64,000 nt of DNA from Purshia tridentata (Eukaryota; Streptophyta; Magnoliopsida; Rosales; Rosaceae), in the NCBI GenBank assembly GCA_003254885.1, contig QANT01006249.1, positions 1-64,000 of the forward strand, given 5' to 3'. The number at the start of each line of letters is the position of its first letter. Position 1 is the stretch's first letter. Position numbers and translations under genes: made by a program. Under the pieces are notes generated by a model. That model had not been told where the DNA came from. It did not search any database and worked only from the letters and a program-made list of their open reading frames with translations. This document shows, piece after piece, positions 37,200 through 50,342 of the stretch.

Positions 37200-39000
37200 T
37201 TTATTTCCATCTTTATAAGATGAGAATAGCAAGCCAGGTCAAATTGAGCCATACTACTCACAAATTCAAGGTTGGATTGAAGAGTTTTATAAAACTCTAA
37301 GAACCTCTTTCCCTGCATTTTCTATAATGAATTGATTTACGTACATAGGTGGCTTCTATAGCCATATAAATTATTTGCTCAAAATCGAAGAACTAAATTG
37401 TAATTATACACCTAAGAGGCTAAGATGTTAAATATTCAATAGTACAGCTTAAAATAATAAAGAGTTAATTATATAAATAGTCCACTTATTATTTACTAAG
37501 TTTCATTTTGGTATACAAATTTTTTTTTAGTGCCATATTGGTCTATGAATTATCTAAAAGTTCCATTTTGGTCCAAATCAGGTAAAATTAGACAATTTTG
37601 CCCCTTAATTTTGTACCAATGAGTTAACTTTGAGGGATAAAATTGTCCATTTTAAATCAAAATGGAACAAATCAACAATTACTAGACTAATATAGAACTT
37701 AAAAAAATTTGTGTACCAAAATAAGACATAGTAAATAATAAGTGGATTATTTTTTGTGATTTCCTCACTAATAAACCTGTCAAAAAGAAGACGACAAAAT
37801 TAAAAGAAAAAGTACACACAAAACTTCCCCTAAAACCATCAGACCATAAGATAATCTTATCCTATCAAGTATGGTTAATTATGACCCAATCATGCTTTTT
37901 TTGTTTGGACCCAATCAGTCATGCTTTTGGTATATGCAACTCCATATTTAAATAGATTATTGGAGACAATTTATATCTATATTGGAAGTTTCTTTTTGTT
38001 TGAAAGCAGTTGGTTTGCCTAGTTTGACAATGTCTGGACTAAATGTGGACTCGTTCAATTACTTGATGTAATCTGCAAAGAAAATTAGACACAAAAGTCT
38101 ATATTTTGATATCACATCTCTATCCTTAAATATGAGATGTGATTGCCGGCTATTTTGAATATTTAATGATATTTTGGAAGCACGTACTTAATTAAGTCAT
38201 GCAGATAAACTTGTGAACATACTACATCAAACATATCAGAAAGTTCTCTCTATCAAAATACAGGCATCCAAAATCCAATCAAGTATAAAGCATGCCTTAA
38301 TTTCAAAATCTTCCAATTTATGAGCTACAACATTATTGCACCGAGGACTACATTCAGGGTCGGATCTGAGGATAGCAGAGTGAGGCAACCGCCTCAAGCT
38401 CAAATATTTAGCACTCCAAATTATTTATTATAGAGAGAAAATCAAGTGAATGTACATGGAGGGTTAAGGAATCAACTTTTATGGTTTGGTTAGGGTCCCT
38501 AAAAACTCCGCTCCGACCTCTAACTATATTGACAGCAGTAAACACAAAACAAAGTAGCCCATCAAAATTTGCTGAAAACCCAACACTCTGGTCAATTTTT
38601 ATCCCTCATACAAGGCTAGCTATTAACAAAACTACAGCTGCTGTGTAGTAACACCAAGAATAGGTTCGGACATGGCATTTGCAGCCAAGCCATTGAAAAA
38701 TATTTCTCTAACCATTGCATATTATGATTCAACTCATATGACTATATGAATGCCTGTAATGAAGCTTCAATTTAATCCATGGGATCGATATATGATGATC
38801 GAAGTCATGAATCCATCAACATGTCCATGCATACATATTAATTCAAGGAACCAGCCTTATATTGGTAATGAGAATGAACAATGATAGTGAAGTTCACCAT
38901 AGATGGCAAATCTGTCATCATTTGCATGGAAATTTAAAATTGACGGACTACCCCTTTTTCCACTGCCCAACTGATTGGTAAAGTATTAGGCTATAATTAA
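37200..39000. other. Spacer between germin-like genes B and C
   Basis: Apart from the fold-back element at 37476-37756 I recognise no gene. A near-duplicate of GACCCAATCATGC at 37883 and 37908 surrounds a short T-run. The right end passes into the 3' region of gene C. Confidence 0.45.
37476..37756. mobile_element. Fold-back MITE, nearly a full hairpin
   Basis: The left arm (AGTCCACTTATTATTTACTA, 37479 onward) is the imperfect reverse complement of the right arm ending about 37756. Pairing extends more than 100 bases per arm, through the TTCATTTTGGTA and TTCCATTTTGGTCC segments, leaving a short loop near 37590-37650. There is no coding capacity. The target duplication could not be fixed. Confidence 0.65.
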
Positions 39001-39277
39001 AGAATTCATTGAAAATAGTTTGCCAAACTCAAAGCACTCCAGATTTGGAAGCAACTCCCATAACTATTAATCTTGGAACAATAGAATCAAACAAAATAAC
39101 AGAGATCAACTTTATTACATTACTATGTGATCAGAAATAATTAATCCTTGAAGTAACAGTATCAAACACAATAGCAGACCAACATAATTTCACTAATAAA
39201 TGAATATTCCTAACAGTTTTATACCCACTTTAGACACACTTTAAATGAATCACGTCACTCCCTTTTGAACTTGGAGT

Positions 39278-40053
39278 CTAAAACTTTGACTGGAAATTGT
39301 AGATTGTGTTCTTGTCCACTTGGAAAGCCTTTGCAAGAACATCAGCAGAGATAGCAGGTTTTGATCCAAATACAGCATTGTCAATGGTAATAACACCTGG
39401 GTTTTGGCTGCTGAGAGCTGCAATGGCAACTGCATTACCAGTTCCAACATTGTGTTGGAAATGCACAAGTCCTACTGGGAACACAAACACATCACCCTTC
39501 TGAAGCACCTTTGAGATGAGACGGTTTTCGGGGTTGGAGGTGACAATACCCACTTGCAGGCTGCCTTCCAGGACTGTCAGGATTTCGGTAGCACGAGGAT
39601 GTGTGTGTGGAGGATTAATACCCCATGGAGCATAATCGATACGCACAAGGGAGATACCAAGAGTGTTAAGTCCTGCAATTTGGGCTACATTAACAGGGGT
39701 CACTCGTGAACCAGCTGGGTTTGATGTGTTTCCTGGTAAGTGAAGCCCACTGAAGAAGAAGTCATTGGCTTCAACAAGCTTGGGGTCCTTGCAGAGAAGA
39801 CCATTCACTGGTACTGAAATAATTAGCAAAAAAATACATTAGAAACATATACAATTACCACAAGGCTCTAGCTGATTGATATTGTGTATTTCCTTTTGGG
39901 AAAATCAATCACATATGAATATGAATACGATTCTGGGTACCTGAGATTTTTGGGTCTGCAACGCAGAAATCCTGAAGAGAACTTGGGTCAGATGCCAGAG
40001 CAATGGAACAAGTTAATGGCAAGGAGTGCTAGCAATAGAAAGTGAGAGGCCAT
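39278..40053 (-). pseudogene. Germin-like gene C with a frameshift in the signal peptide
   Basis: Exon 1 (39941-40053) is 113 bases instead of the 112 of genes A and B. Exon 2 (39278-39813) is the usual 536 and fully open, with [10 protein letters not shown] and [14 protein letters not shown] intact. The extra base is an A in AGTTAATGGC (40011-40020), where A and B read AGTTATGGC. It shifts the frame inside the hydrophobic core, and translation from the shared ATG stops at GCATCTGA soon after. No other in-frame ATG restores a signal peptide. It is either a recent pseudogene or a one-base assembly error; the clean exon 2 and promoter leave both open. TATA box and upstream motif are kept. Confidence 0.75.
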
Positions 40054-40191
40054 TGGAGATTAATTCTCTCTGGATTGTCAGTCACACTATCAAGGCAGTA
40101 AACACTAAACCGAGAGATGAAGCAAGTTAAGGAATAAGGAGTAAGGAATGATAAACTTGACCTGTGAATAAAGACCACCATATGTCGTTGC

Positions 40192-40198
40192 TTTTATA
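40192..40198 (-). promoter_or_regulatory. TATA box of germin-like gene C
   Basis: TATAAAA on the minus strand in the same CATATGTCG context as in the sister genes. Confidence 0.5.
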
Positions 40199-40259
40199 GA
40201 GGGAGCTCGTACCTGTACCGTACATGTTGTCTTATGCACTGAAAAAGTATAGTCCTGTA

Positions 40260-40279
40260 ACCGTGTATGACAATTTGTT
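40260..40279 (-). promoter_or_regulatory. Conserved 20-bp upstream motif, GLP C
   Basis: Identical to the motifs upstream of genes A and B, although gene C appears broken. Confidence 0.45.
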
Positions 40280-40329
40280 CACTCAAAGCTTGTCGTCTAT
40301 TTCCTCACCTTCTTTCCAGACGCCGGCAA

Positions 40330-41000
40330 TTGAAATGATTCCTTTCTGAATATGAATCATGATAAGAAATTGAGAATAGCCAGGTCAAAGACTCAAAAGT
40401 TAATGGAGGCTATAAATTTATAGCGGCCATTTGGCCTTTTCTTAAGATTAGGCTCAGGAGATTTGTTCAGCTTGACTTGATAATTACCCACTACTTCATT
40501 TGAATTGTAAAAATCAAGTCTTCAGACCTTTCTTCTTATTTACAATTTTACCTTCACACATTTAAAATCTGCAAATTTAACTAATTCATAAAAGGCGAAA
40601 GAAAATTATGGGTTTCAGGCAGGTTCGGCACCTTTCTTTATTTTGGACTGAATTTTTAGGCACTTTTGATTAATGTTCCGCATAACATGAAATTAAACGT
40701 AACAATGTGACTTCATCAAAACAATTGTTGTGTACAAAGTTTTGCAATGATCACTATTACAATAACCATATGGTACAAGACAGACAAATCCATGACTGAA
40801 AAGAATGAGCTTCACATACTGTGCCCTACTGGGTACTACAGATGGGCATTTAAATAAAATACAAAAGGGTGTCAACTAAACCCATCTCTTATGCCAGGAT
40901 CCCCACAATCCATACACCATGTCAAATCTAAATTGACTGTCCAACAACGTACAATCACTCATTCAAAGTAAGCCAACAACATACCACTTATACACAAACT
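40330..41000. other. Spacer and tubulin 3' region
   Basis: Intergenic sequence and the probable 3'-UTR of the beta-tubulin gene. No other gene seen. Confidence 0.45.
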
Positions 41001-41019
41001 GAAAATCTACGAAGACACA

Positions 41020-42980
<1,961 letters not shown>

Positions 42981-43392
42981 TTCCGTGCGTTTGAGTCTGT
43001 TTGGTTACCGGGAAAATTTGGAGGGAAAAAGATGAGACGGGTTTTGCCGCGTATGGGTGGGAGAGGAAGGGGTTCTTGGGACTTGGGATTTGGGGGTTTG
43101 AGGTGAGAGAGTGTCTTGCGGGCGTTTTTTAAGGGTGGGTGGGTTGGAGATATGGAGTTTCTGTAGGGATATTTTGGGAAATTAAAGGTGCAGCATTATT
43201 GGTATTTATGGATTTGAATTTCTAATTTTGGGTGCATTCTTGCTATGAACTTCGGCAGTCAAGAATTTATTACACATATAAGTCAACTAAGGAAATAAAC
43301 TACAATGTATGAAAGTGCTATTATAAGTCCCACCTGAAATCAAGTGATTACATCATCATTCATCATAAAGGAAAAAGAAAATTTATACCATG

Positions 43393-43441
43393 AAAGAAAC
43401 ATCATTCTTTTTTTATTTTTTTGGCCAATGAAACATCATTC
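43393..43441 (-). mobile_element. Micro-insertion, 19 bp, flanked by a 15-bp direct repeat
   Basis: AAAGAAACATCATTC (43393-43407) recurs with one mismatch at 43427-43441. The insert TTTTTTTATTTTTTTGGCC reads as GGCC plus A-rich tail on the minus strand. Confidence 0.5.
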
Positions 43442-44130
43442 ATATAGTCTCAAGTATCACATCCTCTTTCTAATCTGATTGATGCTTATTCTTGATGAAA
43501 AAACCCAACATTTTTAAAAAAAGAGACCTAGTTATCAAAGTGTATGCTCAAGCATATATTCCAAATAAAGAGCTTCTTTAAAAAAATCTAACCCACACCC
43601 TTCCCACAATATAAATTATAATGCAAAGAGGTGTGGGTACCTTTCAAGTTCTCCTTATAACTTCCTCATAGATCTAACCACAGTGATACGAACACAAATG
43701 GGTGGCCCTCAATGGAGTTCCCATTTAGTTGCTTTAATTCTTGAATTCATGGATACCATATATTGTATAGTGGATGAAAGGGTCAAATCAATCTTCTTCA
43801 TAACCCATTAGTTGGGGAGCCCAACTTCATTTCATTTACACAACATCATGAGGAAGTAGAACCAAAACTAGTAACTTGCCTAATATGATTGTAATTGAAG
43901 AGTACAATATGAAATCGACACCCCATCTTTTAAGCCTTATTATTATTATTTTTTATTTCTAAATTTTCTTTCTTCATTTACTTATTTCCAACATAAATTA
44001 CAGTATCTTGTTCATATTTGAGCATTTTTTATAACTTTCACAAACCATACCTTATTATCATTTATCACCGAGATGACAATATTTTGCTTATATTTGAGCA
44101 ATTTTTGGTTTGGGAAGAACTTTTTGTTTG

Positions 44131-44227
44131 GTGATTTTTAGGGGTGCACAAATATTCCGAAAATCCGCTTACCGATCCAATCCGATCCGCAAGGATAACC
44201 GATCCGTGTGCACCCCTAGTGATTTTT
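44131..44227. mobile_element. Tiny hAT-type MITE (79 bp) with target duplication
   Basis: AGGGGTGCAC at 44140 and GTGCACCCCT ending at 44217 form perfect 10-bp inverted termini. GTGATTTTT flanks both sides (44131-44139, 44219-44227); since hAT elements duplicate 8 bases, the true copy is probably TGATTTTT. The interior is built from repeats of CCGATCC. It has no coding capacity. Confidence 0.7.
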
Positions 44228-45072
44228 ATTGTGGGTCAGGATGAGTTTAATTATGTCCCAAGACGTGACATAAGCCTGTGACCCAAGCCTGGAATGTTAT
44301 TTACTGGGCTTGGACCCAAAATTAAACGAGCACTAACTAAGCTTGAGCTTGGGCTAATGGGCTATAACTCCATGTTTTGGTGTTGGCATGAATGCAAATG
44401 TACGGACAGAATGATTAAAGAGAAATGACCTTTTTGACTTTTTGTCATAAATTTCAATCAAGATAGTCAGTGGTTGTCAACAGTCAAATGGCAAGCACTG
44501 AAGCAACCCTTTCCACCCTCTACATGAAATTTAGCTCCTCCTCCACTTGTATTAAATTTAGCATTCAAGCACTTATATAATTTTTTCCTAAAATGTTTTG
44601 AAAAATCATAAATTTTTTAAAAATATATATAGAATAGAACTACATATGGGTTGGGTGGCCGCAGCCACCTCAGACCCACATGTAAATAGATTTCTAACTT
44701 ATAAATTTTGATAAATTTATTTTCTAATATTTAGATATAAATAATTTACTAAAATATGTGGATCTGTTTATATATTTGTACTGTAAACAAACGCTAGAGA
44801 AGAATACAAACTGATTGATTCTAGATTTAAATGATGTCGAGTAGTATTTTCAAATTTCAACCTTGCTTTCATTTGCACGCGTTCATGATTCAGCTTTGTA
44901 TTCCTGTTTGAGGCCATGGGAAAAGCTTTGAATTTGTGTTTAAACTTTGTAGTGAAAGACAGAAAATGGGTGTAACAGCTTTAATCAAATCACAAAGCAT
45001 ACATGAATATGAATACATAAAAACCCAAAAAGGCAGTCAAACTCCATCATTTCACGTGTTCTCATTTTAACG

Positions 45073-45124
45073 CATGCTTTCTATAATCTTTTTTTTTTTT
45101 TTGGCCACATGCTTTCTATAATCT
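45073..45124 (-). mobile_element. Micro-insertion, 18 bp, flanked by a perfect 17-bp direct repeat
   Basis: CATGCTTTCTATAATCT occurs at 45073-45089 and 45108-45124. The insert between is a run of T followed by GGCCA, that is TGGCC plus an A-run on the minus strand. Confidence 0.6.
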
Positions 45125-46985
45125 AAATCCATATTTTTGTGGCTTTTTTATATTTTGAATTAATATTAATACACCAAGAGAGAAAAAAAGATAGATTACA
45201 ATGCATGGGGCCTCCTCTTTTAACTCCCTGTAGCTCTACACGTTTCACATAAGTTCAATGAAAAAGGTGAATGTCAATAAAAAATTGCTTAATTTTTTAT
45301 TTATATGGAATAAAAAGATTGTAAAAGCCAAGCATTGTTGTTTGATAGTGAATTAGTGATATTCTACGTGCTTAGTTCTAACTTCAACATGTATCATTTA
45401 TTTTGCTATTCCTCACTTTATTAGCCTCAGATTTTTTCCTTCATCTATCTTTTCTATTAAGCATCAGCTGTCATTGGATTCTAAATTTTCAAATCACATC
45501 ATGGTGATTGGGTCCCACCCAACCCAATAATGGTAACGAGTGGTTTTTTCTTTCAGTGTGTGGTGAGTGGGGGGACAGATAACACACGAATTAAAAGCCT
45601 GAAGGCTCATAATAAAATTTGAAGTTGATTGATGAAATTTGTCCCTACACGTGGCATTTTCATATGATGTGCTGTAATGTATATATATATTTTTTAAATT
45701 ACAAAACATCCCAACTCTTATCTAAATATTATAAACAACCCATTAAAATATCACTATATTAGAATTGCGTATGGGACAAGGGTTAGGTAAAGCTCACTCT
45801 TGGATAGCAACTTGAAAATTATCCATCCATATTTTTAATTAATTTGTTTGCCCAATAAGCTTAAAAAGACCATTCAAACAAAACAATAATAATAAAACAC
45901 CCAAAGTTTCCAAAACATAATTAAAAATCAGCCAAAAAGTTCAAATGGAGGGAGCACTTGCACTTGTTAGCCATGTGGCTTGTGAAGATTGCCAAAGCTA
46001 TTTAAAAATCATCTCAAGATTTGATGACAACATGCATGCCCTCCAAATGCTCTCATGGGACAATTGATTAGGTTTAAAAATATGCATTGATTGTGTTTTT
46101 CTTCAACTATTTTATTTTCTAAGACTTTTGTATGAGTATGAAGATCAATTCTAATGTTTCAAGAGTCGTATGTAAAATTCTAAAATAAATCTCTTTATGA
46201 ACACATAAATAAGAAATTCGGTAAGTAATTATATATTTGTTAAGTGAATGGGGATTACCTACATAAATCTTATATAAAGAAAACAAATATTAAGATTGTA
46301 ATATGTGAAAAGTTGTAACACATTAAAATATTTAAGGCTTAACCATAAATTTATTAGAATTGAGATATCATTTTATTTCGTATAAAAATATCAAAATAGA
46401 TGTCCAATAAGTGAAAATTATAAACAAAAGTTACTTTTTATGTGTGAGAACTTTCAATATCTACAAAGTAGTACTAGTAAGGGTTTATAACTTAGAGTCT
46501 TGTACTAGAATTCACAAAATCAAAATAATGTTGGTTTTTTCTTTCACCAACTTATTAATATTTTCATCGCTAATTAAAGAAGTAAATTAAAGTTGACTTA
46601 GTCGATGAGAATAAAAGTTCATCCCTACAGACTCGGATTCAAACTCTTCACTCCCCTCCCCTCCTCTATAATAAAAAGAAAATTAAGATACCAAACTATT
46701 TCCACTTTAGAGAAAATTAAGTAAGTTTTGCTTCTACCTTCACATTTATTGCCGACAAACTTGAACAAATATTAAGTAAAAGCTTTCAGACAACTCAAAA
46801 AGCGCACTTTTAGGAGGATATATACATGAGAGATTTTAGGATAAAGATACATCACAACCTAGTTTTAAAACAAAAAGTTATTGTGCACAAATTTTAGTTT
46901 TTAGTTGTGGACTTTTATTTTGTTCTCCGTTTTCCAAATTTTGTTTTTTTTTTAAAAGAAAACAGAAAGGTGCTGAATCACTAAT

Positions 46986-47024
46986 AACTTGGCAGTTTCA
47001 GACAAAAAAAAAACTTGGCAGTTT
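46986..47024 (+). mobile_element. Micro-insertion, 13 bp, flanked by a perfect 13-bp direct repeat
   Basis: AACTTGGCAGTTT at 46986-46998 and 47012-47024 brackets CAGACAAAAAAAA. It lies just upstream of the TATA box of the ERT2-like gene. Confidence 0.5.
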
Positions 47025-47050
47025 TGAACCTATCCATTTTTCACACCCTC

Positions 47051-47058
47051 TATAAAAA
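47051..47058 (+). promoter_or_regulatory. TATA box of the ERT2-like gene
   Basis: TATAAAAA stands about 330 bases before the ATG at 47385, with a C/T- and A-rich leader between. The assignment is positional. Confidence 0.5.
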
Positions 47059-47384
47059 CAAAACTTTCCAAACACAGAAGGAACGGAAAATGAGAGAACA
47101 TAAAAGGAATTTCAACTCTCTGTCTCTTCCTGGAAAACGCCATCGTTCAAAGTTCAAATTCCAACCTTCAACCACCCCGAGCTAAAACACGCCTTACCCA
47201 TAATTGCCTCTCACTTTCACAAAAAATTTCTGTGCATTTTTTTAATAGATCTAACATTGTAGACGACGACTGGCCTTGACTGCTATAAAACCGTGTCAAA
47301 TTAATTCTCACATCCAAGAAATTGAGTCACCTCTGCAAAACCAAATTCCCTGCTCTGTTTTTTCTTCTACAATTTTCACTGACC

Positions 47385-48737
47385 ATGCCGCTTCCGTGGA
47401 AGAAGAACGGCCGAATTTCCCAAATCGTTGCCGATTTCCAAACGCCGAAACGGGGCGGTTCCCTCGTCGTCCAGACTGGCTTTCCCACCTCGCTCATCGA
47501 CCTCTTCGTGAAAAACCGGGATCGCTTGAGAAAACCGTCGAAGAAGCACAAGAAGAACAAGAACAAGAACGGGTCGGATGACCGGATGACCGATCCGATC
47601 AGCACAACTTCTGATATGGGTTCGAGCCACTCGACAATTTCTGTGAGACCCAGTTCGCCCAAGGTCGAGAATTTGATCCCCAAAGAAGGTGATCGTGGCG
47701 TTGAAGAGAGTGGGTTTCGGTTATCGGCTGACATGGATGAAACCCATGTCGAGAATCGTGTTGTTGCCTCTGAGAAATGTTTGGGCGGAGGGGATTGGAG
47801 TGTGGTTTTGTTGTCGGTGTTGAAGGTGTTTGCGGTGGTGGTTTTGGCTTTGAGTACCAAGAGGCTCGCTGTTGGGATCACATTGTCTGCGTTTTTGCTC
47901 ATGTTTCTCGAATTCGTGGGTAAGCATTTGGTTTGTCGCTTGAAACCGTGTTCGAAACCGAAAGCGGCTTTGCAAAGTGTAGCTCAAAGGGTGTCTGCCT
48001 CTCCATTGGTTTTGAAAGGTGTTGATGAGAGTGAGGATAAGAAGGGGGGGATTGTACAAAAAAAGACTGAGGCTGTTCTGTTTGAATTGCTTGATATAGA
48101 GATTGAATCAGACTCTTCTAATGAAGAGCCTAACAATAATATCGGAAGAGATTGTATCGATAGCACTGCTAGTCAAGTAACTTTGCTTGAGTTTCTTAGT
48201 GCGGATGATAAGAAGTGGAAGGTGGTGGGGGATGGTGAAGATGGAGATGAATCAAAAGGCGGTAATCTTAAGTTTAGCAAAAGCGCTAAGATTACAGCAA
48301 AACTTGTGAAGAAATTTGTGTCTAAGAAGTTGCGTAGAAAGAGTAAGAAACATGTGCCGGAGCCTTTCAGTGATGTTTCTAGTTACACCGGAGATGATGA
48401 AGCAGAGGGGTCTGAAGAACAACAAGACCAAAAATATGCGATACCAGAGGAACAAAAAGACCGAAAAGATTCGATACAAGAGGAACAAGAAAGCGAAAAC
48501 ATGACATTGTTGTCACTAAATGCCGAAGAGAAGTGTGAAAAACAAGGAGTAGATGGAGTTTCTGATCATGGCCGTGAAACATCATTGATTGTTGAAAAGA
48601 AGGAAGGAGGAAGACAAGGGAATTTTGGGTATCTGATTCTGTTTCTAGTAGTGCTGACTGGACTTTTCGGAGGTCGGATTGTGGCCCTGGTGCTTACAAT
48701 CCCTTGCTGTTTTATGTTGGAACTCCTAGAAGATTGA
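47385..48737 (+). CDS. ERT2-like (ethylene-responsive nuclear protein-related) membrane protein
   Basis: A single exon encodes 450 residues. The start MPLPWKKNGRISQIVADF and the block GGSLVVQTGFPTSLIDLFVK followed by KNRDRLRKPSKK resemble plant proteins annotated as ethylene-responsive nuclear protein-related (ERT2 group). A lysine-rich patch (KPSKKHKKNKNKN) could be a nuclear signal. Two hydrophobic regions (about residues 145-180, VVLLSVLKVFAVVVLALSTK onward, and the last 40 residues, GYLILFLVVLTGLFGGRIVA) look like membrane segments. Between them lie acidic and basic low-complexity stretches and an EEQ-KD repeat. Biochemical function is unknown; the name rests on N-terminal resemblance. 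The ATG at 47385 fits the family start. Confidence 0.75.
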   Translation: MPLPWKKNGRISQIVADFQTPKRGGSLVVQTGFPTSLIDLFVKNRDRLRKPSKKHKKNKNKNGSDDRMTDPISTTSDMGSSHSTISVRPSSPKVENLIPKEGDRGVEESGFRLSADMDETHVENRVVASEKCLGGGDWSVVLLSVLKVFAVVVLALSTKRLAVGITLSAFLLMFLEFVGKHLVCRLKPCSKPKAALQSVAQRVSASPLVLKGVDESEDKKGGIVQKKTEAVLFELLDIEIESDSSNEEPNNNIGRDCIDSTASQVTLLEFLSADDKKWKVVGDGEDGDESKGGNLKFSKSAKITAKLVKKFVSKKLRRKSKKHVPEPFSDVSSYTGDDEAEGSEEQQDQKYAIPEEQKDRKDSIQEEQESENMTLLSLNAEEKCEKQGVDGVSDHGRETSLIVEKKEGGRQGNFGYLILFLVVLTGLFGGRIVALVLTIPCCFMLELLED

Positions 48738-50342
48738 TGAACATGCCCAATTGCCCATGATAAGGTGTTCTGTACCAATCTCAAGTTAGACTCTGGGGGT
48801 TGTTATAGTGATGTCTTGTTTTGCTTCTCATCAGCCTCAAATTGTAGTGTGAATGTGAAAGCTCAGTGTGGTAGAAATTCCAACTTTTCCCGTTGGAAAC
48901 CCAACTTGAGGTGTTGTACTCTAAAACTAGTAAACTGTAAATTGTTACAGATACAAATCATAGCATATGGTTATTGTTTTCTAGTATTGATTTTGTTTAT
49001 TGTGATTGCCAAATCACTTTTTCATTGTATCTGTTGTTCTGTTGTAGACTGGGTGTATGCTAAACCCACTCGCTTATACCAAAATTATTGAGCAACTTTG
49101 TTACTTGTTTTTCTTATAATTTCTGAGACCTTGTTTCAGAGAATTCTGAATTGAAATCTTCTAATAGGTAAGGGTTGAGGTGGTATAAGCTTCTAATTAT
49201 TTCTTCTTTTAGAAATTTAGAAGTTGGGTTGATGTGAAAAAGAATGACGATGCTAGAGATGGGGGCGTCGGGAGAAAAATCTGCAATTAAAGTTGATCAT
49301 CTAGTCAACTTTGATTTCGGGATGTTGTCCATGGATTCACCTATCAGGACTCATTACTTCTAATGCTTTTAACCATGTATCGACTTTGTATTCTAATTTC
49401 TGCATTGCTATTTGGAATTTTCCCTTTATGCTTTATGTCCAGTCACCTGTAATATCATTGCTTAAAAAATGAAAAAGATTTGAACAGGGAACTAGCATCT
49501 GGAAGATACTCATGGACCTCTGCTCCACCTTCTTTAATTTAGTACCATTTGATGCAGTCCTTCGTTCCGTTCTTTAGAGATTTTGACTTGATTGTTCACT
49601 TACCATATTGTCACAAAATTCCTTTATTTTTATAACACTACATTGGCGACTGATTTCTGGATTCCGGGCTCTTTGCTCTAATTGATTCTTGATGATTTTT
49701 CTTGTCTCTGCAACTTTCAGTTTACTGGCTTTTTTTCTTTCTTCTTTTACCACCCACTTCCCATCATCAGTCTTTTCATAGGCAACAATGAAGTCTTTTG
49801 CCTGATATGAGAACCCTGCTGATCAACTAGACAGCAGAAGTATATTGTTAACTTGCCCTGAATGGCAGTATACTGTTAACAAAAAAAAGTAGTTGATTTG
49901 TAGATTATTTGAAATTGTTTCTGCAAATTAAGCTCTTATTTGAAATCTCAGTTTGGTTCAATGAAGTCAATTATAGTGGAACTCATACCTGCTCTATATC
50001 TATCGTAATTCCTAAGCAGTAATCCATTGTTTCACTAGTTCTACTACTATACTATATATCAATCAAAAACAGATGAAGGAATCGATATCTTCTACGAGTG
50101 GCACATAGAAATGAATCAAGATTGAGACATAAATGACATTGAGGACTACTTTTTCAGAGAATTACAAACAAAAGCATTCCATTTTCATGGAGATTCTCTA
50201 CAAACCAACTAGATACAAATAATCATCTGATTTCCATGGAGATTTTAACACTCACTTCTACAAATCTAACTCACAAGATGCAAATCACAAGCATCAACGG
50301 GAGGGGTGATATGAATCAGAAACTCTTTCCCATGGAAATCAT
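48738..50342. other. 3' flank and intergenic spacer
   Basis: This includes the probable 3'-UTR of the ERT2-like gene. Short frames (for example 48765-49091) show no family resemblance. No transposon ends are seen. Confidence 0.45.

Larger units (their letters stand above)
43110..47040. other. Long AT-rich intergenic region
   Basis: About 3.9 kb without a recognisable gene. It holds two reverse-oriented micro-insertions (43393-43441, 45073-45124), a tiny hAT-type MITE (44131-44227) and another micro-insertion (46986-47024). A (TA)n-type run lies near 45680. Confidence 0.55.

Noticed and set aside
37883-37928. Imperfect repeat of GACCCAATCATGC around a T-run
   Set aside because: The two copies differ by an internal 2-base gap and the insert lacks the GGCC junction, so it was not counted with the micro-insertions.
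47327-47902. 191-codon minus-strand frame across the ERT2-like gene
   Set aside because: Antisense shadow; the plus-strand frame has the family start and full length.
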